Below the pieces are notes generated by a model that saw only the letters and a list, made by a program, of their open reading frames with translations, was not told the origin of the DNA and searched no databases. Below are positions 8,536 through 16,015 of a stretch of DNA of 64,000 bases, piece by piece. Numbering within the stretch: the first letter of the stretch is position 1; each line of letters opens with the position of its first letter. The stretch comes from an uncultured Bacteroidales bacterium. GTDB taxonomy: Bacteria > Bacteroidota > Bacteroidia > Bacteroidales > Paludibacteraceae. The stretch lies in the NCBI GenBank assembly GCA_946411385.1, contig CAMKDV010000004.1, forward strand, positions 124,001 to 188,000, written 5' to 3'. The position numbers and the translations under genes are program-made.

Positions 8536-10551
8536 TTATCGTTGAACGCCGAAAATGGTGTATTTCTTACCATCCACCATGATGATTAGTTCGCCGCTTA
8601 CAATCTGCTTGACCGGTTGATTCTCCGTGCGATTGAAATCAACGCCAGTCTCGTCACCACCGGTGTGCACCTCGTAAACATAACCTTTAATCTCCGGCGT
8701 ATTGCCCTGATAGTTTTGCAGCTTGCCATAGATAGTCACCGTGTCACCTGCCTTGATCTCTTCACCTGTAGTGAAATTCGTATTGTTCAGCCATTTGGTG
8801 CCGAAGCAGTAAAGTTCGTTGGCTGTTGTGCCATCGTCAGAGATATAGAACCTTGCATTCTTGTACTGTACTATCTGTGCCGGCGTATTGTTCATCCTCG
8901 ATATGATGCCCCTTACGTAGTACATCTCGGATGTCTCATTCGTGTTAGGCAGTGCGGCAATGGCAGTCAGAGCCTGCGCTACTGACATCACCTCATCCTG
9001 TGGCTGTGGCGGGTCTACTTGTCCGCTGCTTACCACATAGTTGCATGTAATCACGCCATTGCTCTCTACTATATTTTGCAATTGCTTGTCCGACAGGGTG
9101 CTCCATGTCGTCTTGTTTCGTGTTCCGGGGAAGGGGTCAACGTCGCTGCCTATGCTCGTCTTGCCGCCCGAAGCGGAAATAACAGTATACAACGGATTTC
9201 TATCGGTGTTGTTCGGCGTATTGCCTTCCCACGCGCTTTGGTTGTAGTTCACGCTCCATACCAGCATTCCGTGTCCCGGCAGTTCGCTATCCCAACCGCT
9301 CTTCTGACGGTTCTCGATATAGTAGCACTGTCCGGATGTAGTGGCGGATATATAGTTGCCCGAAGCGTTTACCTGGTAAGACTGATAACCCGTCGTGCCG
9401 CTTGCCTGCAAGGTGAGCGACTGACTGGTAGAACCCAAATTGACCGGTGTGCACCATCCGAAGAACGATTTTTCCCATGCAGAATAGTTAGGCGGGCAAT
9501 GGCCGTCGCCGTTATAACTGCCGGCGTCCATTATATCCCACGAGCCGGGAGTACGCGAGTCTTCATAGTTCTTGCCATAAGCTGTATCGTAGAAGTCGGG
9601 CAAGCCCATCACATGGCCAAACTCGTGGCAGAGCGTACCTATACCGTTCAGCACGCTGCCCGACAACTCGCTGGAGCAAGCATAGTTGTTCAGCACCACT
9701 CCGTCAATCGTGCATTCAGCTTCCGAATAGGTGCAGTAATGAACAGTACCGTTCTCGCCGTTCTCATCACCATCGATGTAGTAATAGCGTGCACTCTCTA
9801 TATCCCAGTTGTGCGGCCAGATGGTATTCGATGCACCTCCGTCAGCCTGACCTCTGCCGGCATAAATAACATACACGAAATCAACAAACCCGTCACTATC
9901 CGAATCGTACTGCGTGAAGTCGATATTATATTGCTGATTTGCCAGTATACATGCCTCCACCACAGCATCCGTGGCATGCTGGTCATCGCCCTCGTCGCTT
10001 CCTACTATATCCTTGCCGTAGTAAGCCACATTGCGGCTCAGCGTCACAGGGCCGTACACGTCGAATATCGGACGGTACGTGCCGTTCGACTGGTCAGCAA
10101 AATATTGCGCTGCCGAAGGGTATCCGCTATTCACGGTGCAATTCGTGGAATTGACCAATTCGTCAAACACGGCTTGTGTATGACCGGAAGCCATCGACTT
10201 GTCGCTGAAATTGGCAAGAATGATTATTCCGCGCGGAGCAAGATTAGGATCGCTGCCCACTACTTTTTTTGCGCGCTTCGCAGCATTCGAGCGGTACTTG
10301 ACCGACGCTTTCCTGCGTTGAGCCATCTCGCTGCGTGTCTTGCCCGATGGAGCAAAAGTGCCGTCAGTCAGTCGAGTGTAAATACGTCCCGACGCATCCT
10401 CATACCAGTGAGCATACTCATCACCGGCAAGCGTCAGCTCTACCGATGAGCCGTCACCCAGCGTGTACACATGGAATTCCCGCTTGGCAGGCACTGCCCA
10501 TGCGGACAAACATATTGCCATCACGGCAACAACTGAAAATATCTTTTTCAT
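8536..10551 (-). CDS. M6-family secreted metalloprotease with OB-fold-like domain and conserved C-terminal tail
   Basis: A secreted zinc protease of 671 residues. The start at 10551 (MKKIFSVVAVMAICLSAWA) gives a clean signal peptide; a longer frame to 10620 would overlap the promoter. The catalytic motif HEFGHVMGLPDFYD (HExxHxxG, His309/Glu310/His313) with SWDIMDAGSYNGDG downstream (Met-turn region) is typical of the M6 / immune-inhibitor-A type. An N-terminal pro-region (residues ~20-100) precedes it. Residues ~530-640 resemble an OB-fold seen in Bacteroidales secreted proteins (YYVRGIISRM, FYISDDG, AGDTVTIYGKLQNYQG). The last ~20 residues (SGELIIMVDGKKYTIFG) match the tail of three other secreted proteins in this window. 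Substrates are unknown; the family degrades host or dietary protein. Confidence 0.9.
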   Translation of the reverse strand: MKKIFSVVAVMAICLSAWAVPAKREFHVYTLGDGSSVELTLAGDEYAHWYEDASGRIYTRLTDGTFAPSGKTRSEMAQRRKASVKYRSNAAKRAKKVVGSDPNLAPRGIIILANFSDKSMASGHTQAVFDELVNSTNCTVNSGYPSAAQYFADQSNGTYRPIFDVYGPVTLSRNVAYYGKDIVGSDEGDDQHATDAVVEACILANQQYNIDFTQYDSDSDGFVDFVYVIYAGRGQADGGASNTIWPHNWDIESARYYYIDGDENGENGTVHYCTYSEAECTIDGVVLNNYACSSELSGSVLNGIGTLCHEFGHVMGLPDFYDTAYGKNYEDSRTPGSWDIMDAGSYNGDGHCPPNYSAWEKSFFGWCTPVNLGSTSQSLTLQASGTTGYQSYQVNASGNYISATTSGQCYYIENRQKSGWDSELPGHGMLVWSVNYNQSAWEGNTPNNTDRNPLYTVISASGGKTSIGSDVDPFPGTRNKTTWSTLSDKQLQNIVESNGVITCNYVVSSGQVDPPQPQDEVMSVAQALTAIAALPNTNETSEMYYVRGIISRMNNTPAQIVQYKNARFYISDDGTTANELYCFGTKWLNNTNFTTGEEIKAGDTVTIYGKLQNYQGNTPEIKGYVYEVHTGGDETGVDFNRTENQPVKQIVSGELIIMVDGKKYTIFGVQR

Positions 10552-10621
10552 CAATCTTGTGTTAAAAAAAAACTTTTGCCACATGGAACGCCCCACAGCA
10601 GGGTGTGCCATATTGAGCATA

Positions 10622-10653
10622 CAAAGTTACAAAAAAAAAATCGAATATGCAAA
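10622..10653 (-). promoter_or_regulatory. Bacteroidota promoter for the M6 protease gene
   Basis: Minus strand: TTTG at 10653-10650, 20 bases (with a run of ten T), TAACTTTG at 10629-10622, then TATGC. It predicts a leader of about 60 nt. It may also drive the downstream DUF1599-DoxX-trxB-BspA genes, since their gaps are only 3-24 bases and I see no promoter between them. Confidence 0.85.
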
Positions 10654-10732
10654 TTTTTCGCTCAAAAAAAATGCATATTCGTTCATATTGCCTTTTCGTG
10701 GTGTCGAAAAGGTCTTGTTTCCAGCCCTCCGT

Positions 10733-11194
10733 CTATCGCCAGAAGCGTGATGTCCGGTCTGTAAGTGTCACGCCCTGGTCGGTATGCTCCACCTGATAAA
10801 AACGCTGGTTGGTGGTCTTCGAGCGAAGTCCGCCTAATGCCTCCACATACGGACCTACCTTGACAAAATCGAGCGAGGTGAGGTCAAAATCTTCAGGCAA
10901 CTGCTCTGAACCGGTGTACCAGCACGTCTTGTACCCCTGCTCGTGTATGTAGCGCGCCATTTGCTCCACCTCGTGCGTATCTTTGTCGCCGCCCTGAATA
11001 CTCACGCAGGTGATGTAGGGGTAGCGGTCAATCAATGAACGCAACCGCTCCGTGGTCAGCACCTCGCCTACGGCCTGCCGTAGATACTTGCTATGGCAGC
11101 CGTGGCAGTGGTGCGGACATTCGGAGATATTCAGTGCCAGCGTCGTCTCGTCCGGCACTTCCTGAAAGACTATATCGTAATCTGCCAGAAGCAT
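10733..11194 (-). CDS. nrdG: Anaerobic ribonucleotide reductase activating protein (radical SAM)
   Basis: NrdG uses a [4Fe-4S] cluster and S-adenosylmethionine to make the glycyl radical in NrdD. The cluster motif CPHHCHGCHS (CxxxCxxC) lies near the N-terminus, and the glycine-rich SAM region is VSIQGGDKD. Length from 11194 (MLLADYDIVFQEVPDE) is 153 residues, normal for the short Bacteroidales form. An upstream in-frame ATG at 11227 would add 11 residues and is less likely. It follows nrdD by ~36 bases in the same transcript. Together they supply dNTPs without oxygen, so the organism can grow anaerobically. Confidence 0.93.
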   Translation of the reverse strand: MLLADYDIVFQEVPDETTLALNISECPHHCHGCHSKYLRQAVGEVLTTERLRSLIDRYPYITCVSIQGGDKDTHEVEQMARYIHEQGYKTCWYTGSEQLPEDFDLTSLDFVKVGPYVEALGGLRSKTTNQRFYQVEHTDQGVTLTDRTSRFWR

Positions 11195-11230
11195 CGTCAG
11201 ATGTATTGGTCTGATCGGTCGATGCAATCT

Positions 11231-13324
11231 TTATTCCGCCTCACGGAGGTTAGCGTAATAGCGGCGTGCCGCCTCTTGCTGACGAGGCTCGCTGAAGTTG
11301 CTTACGCGCTTCAGATAACCGATGATACGGGTCAGATAGTCGAGGTTCTTGCTGCCGCAGTGAGGACACTCCTTCAGGTAACGCTTGTCGATATGACCGC
11401 AATCGTTGCAGACCGTATTGGGGATATTGAAGGTGAAGTAGTTCGTGCCCTCCTGTGCTGCTACGCGCAGCAGGTTGCGGTACTGCTCTTGGGTCAGGTG
11501 CTCCTCCAGGTTGCAGTGGAGTGCACTACCGCCCGTGAGGTGCTCTACGTAGCGACGGCCGTGCAGTTTGAACTTCTCCATCACGTTCAGCGTCTGGTCT
11601 TCCACGATATAGAAATAGCTGTTGTAGCAGTCACGCGGTACGACATAACCGTCCTCCTTGTCCCACTTGGCGTGCTTTACACCTACGTTCTCTGCAGGAA
11701 TCATCTCGCAGTTGAACATCACGTCTTTCGTCCGGTACTCCTTGTTCTTCTTCTCGATGATACCCAGCACTTCCTGTACATAGTGAGCATAATCGTCGTT
11801 GTCGGTAATCTTGATGCCGAGGAACTCTGCACCCTCTACCAATCCGTTCACGCCGATGGTCAAGTACTGGCGTCCCAGGTTCACGAATCCCGAGTCGAAC
11901 AGCGGCAACATGCCCTGTTTCTGCAACTCGTGCAAGTTGGCATCGTAAGCCAGTTGCACTTTATGCATCAGGTCAACCACTTCCTCGATATATGCAGGAT
12001 AAGCCATGCCCTGGCGTACTGCATACTGGATAGCGCGGTTGAGGTTGATGGTCAGCACACTCTTCGAGCCCGTGCTCACACCACCTGCACCCAGCGTGTA
12101 GGAGAAACCGTTGTCCGTAATCTCGTTTCTGAGGCGGCAGCAGCTGGCGAGCGAATCAGCATTGTCGCTCAGGTAGGTAAAGAACGAGTGGCCTTCAGCA
12201 TACATCTGGGCGGTAAAATCAGCGTACTCCTTATCTTTCACGTCGCCGTTCTCGCTCAGCAGTGCCATCGTTTCTACAGGGAAGGTCAGCACGGCGTGCA
12301 GACGCTCGTTGTTGAACCATTTCATGAAGCGCTTCTGCAGCCAGCTCAGGCTGTCCCAGTGAGGTTTCTCACCGTCTGGGAAACGGAAATCGCCGAAGAT
12401 CGACTCAAAATAGTAGCGGTCGTAATACGATATATTCCAGAATACCGACTGGTAGTTACGCGCGCCGGCAGGCTGGTTGATGGAATATACGACCTGCTGG
12501 AAGCAATCCGTCAGGATCTTGTCTATCGTGCGGTTCTTCAGGCTGATTTCCACCACCTCATTGGCACGTTTGTAGTAGTCCTCGCCGTACTCTTTCTCCA
12601 GGAAATAGTTCATGTACATCAGGAACTCCGGCGTAGCGCACGCGCCCGACAACATCGAGCTTACCATGAACACCATGTTCACAAATCCTCCACAGAAAGC
12701 CTTCAGGTTGGTAGGAGCCGATGCGTTGCCGCCGATGGCTTTCGTACCTTCCAGCAGCCACGGGTACATCGTCACCGATGCACAATAGTTAGCCAGCGAC
12801 GTCTCGTCGTTCTTGTACAGCACGTGTGTCTGCAGCAGATGGATATAGCGGTCAGCTATCTCTTTGCCGAACATCTTCTCAATACGGTTGGTCAGCAGAC
12901 GACGGTTCAGGCGGATATAGTTGCTCTTGGGCAACTCACCTATCAGCGTGGCGATATTTTTCTTCTCCACGTTGGCGTTAGCGTCGTACTTGCTGCCTGT
13001 AGCGGCATTCGATGCCGAGCAGTAGTCAATCAGGAAGTTCAGTTTGTCCAATGTCTCGCGATCCTCGGTGTGACGATAGCGGTACAGCATGTAGTTCTTT
13101 GCCACCTGGAAGTACCCCTCAGCCATCAACGCTACCTCCACTTGGTTCTGAATATCCTCTACCGTCATGCCGTTGCGTACGCGCAAACGTCCGAGAATGG
13201 ATGTTAATGTTTCTTCGGTCGCAAATGTCCCCGATGCCACAAACGCCTTACTGATTGCGTCCTTGATTTTGTCAATGGAAAAGAGCACTTCTTTTCCGTC
13301 TCGTTTTACAATTTTGGTTTCCAT
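11231..13324 (-). CDS. nrdD: Anaerobic ribonucleoside-triphosphate reductase, class III
   Basis: The 697-residue protein has an N-terminal ATP-cone (IVKRDGKEVLFSIDKIKDAI, residues ~1-90) for allosteric control by ATP/dATP. The glycyl-radical barrel follows, including the VSTGSKSVLTINLNRA core. Near the end is a four-Cys zinc site (CNDCGHID ... CPHCGSK), then the radical site TRIIGYLKRV with Gly669. It reduces ribonucleoside triphosphates to dNTPs after activation by NrdG. Transcription appears to start ~165 nt upstream, at a promoter at 13497-13528, leaving a long leader with a hairpin and repeated motifs that may carry regulation. Confidence 0.96.
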   Translation of the reverse strand: METKIVKRDGKEVLFSIDKIKDAISKAFVASGTFATEETLTSILGRLRVRNGMTVEDIQNQVEVALMAEGYFQVAKNYMLYRYRHTEDRETLDKLNFLIDYCSASNAATGSKYDANANVEKKNIATLIGELPKSNYIRLNRRLLTNRIEKMFGKEIADRYIHLLQTHVLYKNDETSLANYCASVTMYPWLLEGTKAIGGNASAPTNLKAFCGGFVNMVFMVSSMLSGACATPEFLMYMNYFLEKEYGEDYYKRANEVVEISLKNRTIDKILTDCFQQVVYSINQPAGARNYQSVFWNISYYDRYYFESIFGDFRFPDGEKPHWDSLSWLQKRFMKWFNNERLHAVLTFPVETMALLSENGDVKDKEYADFTAQMYAEGHSFFTYLSDNADSLASCCRLRNEITDNGFSYTLGAGGVSTGSKSVLTINLNRAIQYAVRQGMAYPAYIEEVVDLMHKVQLAYDANLHELQKQGMLPLFDSGFVNLGRQYLTIGVNGLVEGAEFLGIKITDNDDYAHYVQEVLGIIEKKNKEYRTKDVMFNCEMIPAENVGVKHAKWDKEDGYVVPRDCYNSYFYIVEDQTLNVMEKFKLHGRRYVEHLTGGSALHCNLEEHLTQEQYRNLLRVAAQEGTNYFTFNIPNTVCNDCGHIDKRYLKECPHCGSKNLDYLTRIIGYLKRVSNFSEPRQQEAARRYYANLREAE

Positions 13325-13490
13325 GTCTTTATGTATATTTCTTTCACCAATCCGGACAACTTTTCCTCTCCTGCGAATCCAATTGTTTCCCGTTTTGGGA
13401 AACTTTTTGCCCTCGCAAAATTCCTATATCCCTAATTATCAGGATTGTAAGTTTAAAAATCGGACAACTTTCACTCGATGGGAGCGAAAT
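13325..13490 (-). promoter_or_regulatory. Long structured 5' leader of nrdDG
   Basis: About 165 nt lie between the predicted transcription start and the nrdD ATG, far longer than the ~30-60 nt leaders of bamD, the M6 gene or GH5. It contains a perfect 7-bp inverted repeat with a 5-nt loop (13385-13391 with 13397-13403) and a directly repeated 11-mer, CGGACAACTTT on the plus strand, at 13353-13363 and 13461-13471. I see no cobalamin riboswitch box and no NrdR-box consensus. The repeats could be protein-binding sites or RNA elements; the role is inference. Confidence 0.45.
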
Positions 13491-13496
13491 CGAATG

Positions 13497-13528
13497 CAAA
13501 GGTACGATTTTTTTTTGATATATGCAAA
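13497..13528 (-). promoter_or_regulatory. Bacteroidota promoter for nrdD-nrdG
   Basis: Minus strand: TTTG at 13528-13525, 20 bases, TACCTTTG at 13504-13497, then CATTCG. It is a full match to the Bacteroidota consensus. The nrdD start codon is ~165 nt downstream of the expected start site. Confidence 0.82.
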
Positions 13529-13608
13529 TTTTCCGAAAGAAAAATTTATTTTTTCTCAAAAATGCACCTCTGCATACCAAAATTGAAATTTATTTTGGCA
13601 TCAAAACA

Positions 13609-13630
13609 GGAAGCCCGATCATGGGCTTCC
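13609..13630 (-). terminator. Hairpin terminator after the CBM9-like gene
   Basis: Inverted repeat GGAAGCCC (13609-13616) and GGGCTTCC (13623-13630) around a 6-nt loop, followed in the minus direction by TGTTTTGAT. It lies ~50 bases after the stop of the CBM9-like gene and marks the end of the long minus-strand operon beginning near 24.0 kb. Confidence 0.7.
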
Positions 13631-13679
13631 CTGTCATGCTTTCATTACCTGCCGGACATACCGGTTTTTGGTCTTCCCT

Positions 13680-14249
13680 CTATTGGAGGATGATCTCACC
13701 GAAGTATTCCGGACGATGGAAGTCCGGATTAGGTGTATGGATTGGCTGCCAGCTGACGAAGTGAATGTTCTTGGTCTTGTCGGCGCACTTGTAGAAGTTG
13801 GCGCGCAACTTCTGCGGGAACACCGGCGCTTGGTCGCGGAAGATCAAACCCAAAGGTATCTCCAACTCAACATCCCACTCATACATGCCGTCTTTCTCCT
13901 CAAAGGCTTCACGCGGGTAGGTGCAGCGGCGACGGATAGTTGCCATCTGCTCGGGCGTGAGACGTTGCACGTCCTCGGCTCGGCCCAGACGGCGCGAGGC
14001 TACCATAGCGCCTATACAGTTCGTCTCGAAATTCATGTAGTGGTTGTCGCCCGGCACTTGGCAGAAGAACTCCACGCAGGAGTCTTCCCACACAGGACCT
14101 TGATCCTCGGCAGTCACGGCACGCAGCTGCTCACCGCGAACATGGAAATGCAGGAACAATAGCTCATGGTTGTTGCTAACCTCTACAGTTGTTTTCGGTT
14201 TCTCCGGAAAACTCTCCGGCCAATTGACCTTGTCTATATTCAGAATCAT
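13680..14249 (-). CDS. CBM9-like (carbohydrate-binding family 9-like) protein
   Basis: The 189-residue protein has the features of CBM9-like domains in Bacteroidales. An N-terminal strand pair (LLFLHFHVRGEQLRA) precedes the characteristic VWEDSCVEFFCQVPGDNHYM segment, where acidic and aromatic residues form the sugar site. Then come FETNCIGAMVASRR, YEWDVELEIPLGLIF and a closing FVSWQPIHTPNPDFHRPEYF. There is no signal peptide, so it may act inside the cell or be exported by an unrecognised route. It is the last gene of the operon, 22 bases after the HAD-kinase fusion, and is followed by a hairpin terminator. The ligand is unknown; a sugar is assumed from the family. Confidence 0.8.
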   Translation of the reverse strand: MILNIDKVNWPESFPEKPKTTVEVSNNHELLFLHFHVRGEQLRAVTAEDQGPVWEDSCVEFFCQVPGDNHYMNFETNCIGAMVASRRLGRAEDVQRLTPEQMATIRRRCTYPREAFEEKDGMYEWDVELEIPLGLIFRDQAPVFPQKLRANFYKCADKTKNIHFVSWQPIHTPNPDFHRPEYFGEIILQ

Positions 14250-14253
14250 AACA

Positions 14254-14284
14254 AATTAACAGCTTAACAATTTAACAGCTTAAC
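14254..14284. repeat. Short AT-rich direct repeat at HAD-kinase stop / CBM9 junction
   Basis: Two near-identical 15-16-base units (AATTAACAGCTTAAC and AATTTAACAGCTTAAC) lie side by side between the CBM9-like start and the HAD-kinase stop, overlapping the latter's last codons. They are similar in style to the other low-complexity intergenic repeats around 30.4 and 31.2 kb. Confidence 0.6.
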
Positions 14285-15972
14285 TTCTTAACAATACTCA
14301 TCATCTGCCCGGCAACTTTCTCCTGCTCCTCCAGCAGACGAAGTTGTGCACGCGTACGAACCAGATTGTGCTCAGGATACTGAATCTTGTAGTATGTATC
14401 GCCGTTCAAGTAGTCGGTAAAGAAGCGTACGGTCTGCATGTAGCTCAGCAGCCGGCATCCATACGGCAATAGTTCTTTCTCTATATCCGAGAGGAAAGTC
14501 GCCTCCTGGAGATAGCCGCGTGTGTAGGCCTCGAAGATAGCCAGATCGACATGGATATTGTCCAAGTCCGGGTCATCCTCTGCGCCGGTGTTGGCTGCTG
14601 TACGCATAAAATCACCGAAATCGCTGAGCACGAAGCCCGGCATCACGGTATCCAGATCCACGATGCACAGCGGCCGTCCCTGCTCGTCAAAGAGAATATT
14701 GTTGACTTTCGTATCGCAATGGTTGATATGCTTGGGCAGTTTACCTTCACGGAACAGCCTTTCTGCCAGGCACATCTCTTCACGACGGCTGTCGATGGCG
14801 GCGATGATATCCGCGCAGACGGCTTTGCGTCCCGCGGTATCGGCGGCAAGAGCTTCGTCCAGCTGCTGCAAGCGGAACTCGATGTTGTGGAAATTGGGTA
14901 TCGACTCGCACAGCGCATCAAAAGGCAGGTCAGAGAGTTGGCACTGGAATCGTCCGAACGCCTTGCCTGTCAGTTCGGCGGATGCCGGCGTCACTTTCTC
15001 CTGCGATGATGCGTTGGGTATCAGCACGTAAACGCGCCAGTAATCGCCCTCGGGAGTGCAGTAGTAGAGCTTGCCATCTTTGGTCGGTACCAGTTCCAGT
15101 ACCTTGCGCTCTATATCCGTCTCGCCGGCTTGCTGCAGTTTGTGGCGGATATGGTCGGTAACGATCTGGATGTTGCGCTGCAAGCCGTCTACATTCTTGA
15201 AGATATGATGATTGATGCGCTGCAGGAAGTACGAGCGTTCGCCCTCTTTCTTGGCGCGCACGATGAACGAATCGTTGATGAAGCCTATCTTCAGCGGTTG
15301 CGGGTCGCACACCTCGTTGGTGATGGCGAAATGACTGAGCAGTTCATAGCGATCCAGTTTTGCCTTCAGTTCCTCAACCGACGCGCAAGTCTGCCATCCG
15401 GCAAAGCGCTCTCCGGCAGCACGGTTCTTGTCCAGGTCATCCACATAGACGGTCGTGGCGGCATCGACGTGCGCCTCGCGCACAACATAGTCAAAGATTT
15501 CCTTGTTCGGCTTGGCCATGTGCAGATGATGCGATGCAAAAATATGGTCGAAATACTCCCCCAGCCTGAACTGCTCGAAGATAGGATCCCAGTGCAGTTC
15601 GTTGGAGTTGGAGAGAAGGATGGTACGATAGCCTTGCTTGCGCAGACCGGCTATATAGTCCAGCCTTGCTTGTGGCAGTTCGTCCAGCATGCTGAGCCAC
15701 GCGTTGCGTATATCGTCAATCGTGGTGCCCGCATGGCAGTACTGCTGCAATGTGCGCAGGAAAGCGTCGGTAGTGATGTTGCCGTACTCATAGTCGTGCA
15801 TCAGCTGCAGCGTAGCGGCGCTCACGGAGGCTACTCCTTCGCCCTCGTCGTCAATGCCGAGCACGGTTCGCACATATTCCTCGCCCATCAGGCGCTTGAA
15901 GTTGTCTACACAGCGGGGCACATTCAGGTTGATGAGCACGCCGCCTAAGTCAAAAACGATGGTATTGATCAT
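14272..15972 (-). CDS. Fused HAD phosphatase (YihX-like) / APH-type sugar kinase (NahK-like)
   Basis: One uninterrupted 566-residue frame joins two enzymes. Residues 1-~205 are a HAD subfamily IA phosphatase: FDLGGVL with nucleophile Asp8, LLSNSN (motif II), the KPNKEIF lysine (motif III) and VYVDDLDKN (motif IV). The Asp+2 of motif I is Gly, as in E. coli YihX, an alpha-glucose-1-phosphatase. Residues ~206-566 form an aminoglycoside-phosphotransferase-like kinase with catalytic HCDTKVNN (Asp420) and the Mg-binding DLD at 439-441. The segment SYFLQRINHHIFKNVDGLQ and overall layout resemble N-acetylhexosamine 1-kinases. If both are active, one half makes a sugar-1-phosphate and the other removes it. 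It lies 43 bases after the DUF4832 gene in an operon with psuG. Substrates are not known. Confidence 0.85.
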   Translation of the reverse strand: MINTIVFDLGGVLINLNVPRCVDNFKRLMGEEYVRTVLGIDDEGEGVASVSAATLQLMHDYEYGNITTDAFLRTLQQYCHAGTTIDDIRNAWLSMLDELPQARLDYIAGLRKQGYRTILLSNSNELHWDPIFEQFRLGEYFDHIFASHHLHMAKPNKEIFDYVVREAHVDAATTVYVDDLDKNRAAGERFAGWQTCASVEELKAKLDRYELLSHFAITNEVCDPQPLKIGFINDSFIVRAKKEGERSYFLQRINHHIFKNVDGLQRNIQIVTDHIRHKLQQAGETDIERKVLELVPTKDGKLYYCTPEGDYWRVYVLIPNASSQEKVTPASAELTGKAFGRFQCQLSDLPFDALCESIPNFHNIEFRLQQLDEALAADTAGRKAVCADIIAAIDSRREEMCLAERLFREGKLPKHINHCDTKVNNILFDEQGRPLCIVDLDTVMPGFVLSDFGDFMRTAANTGAEDDPDLDNIHVDLAIFEAYTRGYLQEATFLSDIEKELLPYGCRLLSYMQTVRFFTDYLNGDTYYKIQYPEHNLVRTRAQLRLLEEQEKVAGQMMSIVKKLSC

Positions 15973-16015
15973 ATCTGTATGGGTTGGGTCAGCCGCAAGG
16001 GCTGACGGATGATTT

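Noticed and set aside
9019..10449. 476-codon plus-strand frame opposite the M6 protease
   Set aside because: Antisense to a gene with an intact HExxH protease motif, signal peptide and promoter.
11093..13207. 704-codon plus-strand frame opposite nrdD
   Set aside because: nrdD on the minus strand has every class III reductase motif; the plus-strand translation has none.
13385..13408. Plus-strand intrinsic terminator (7-bp stem followed by TTTTT)
   Set aside because: No plus-strand gene ends nearby; the hairpin lies within the nrdD leader on the other strand, so it is reported as a leader element instead.
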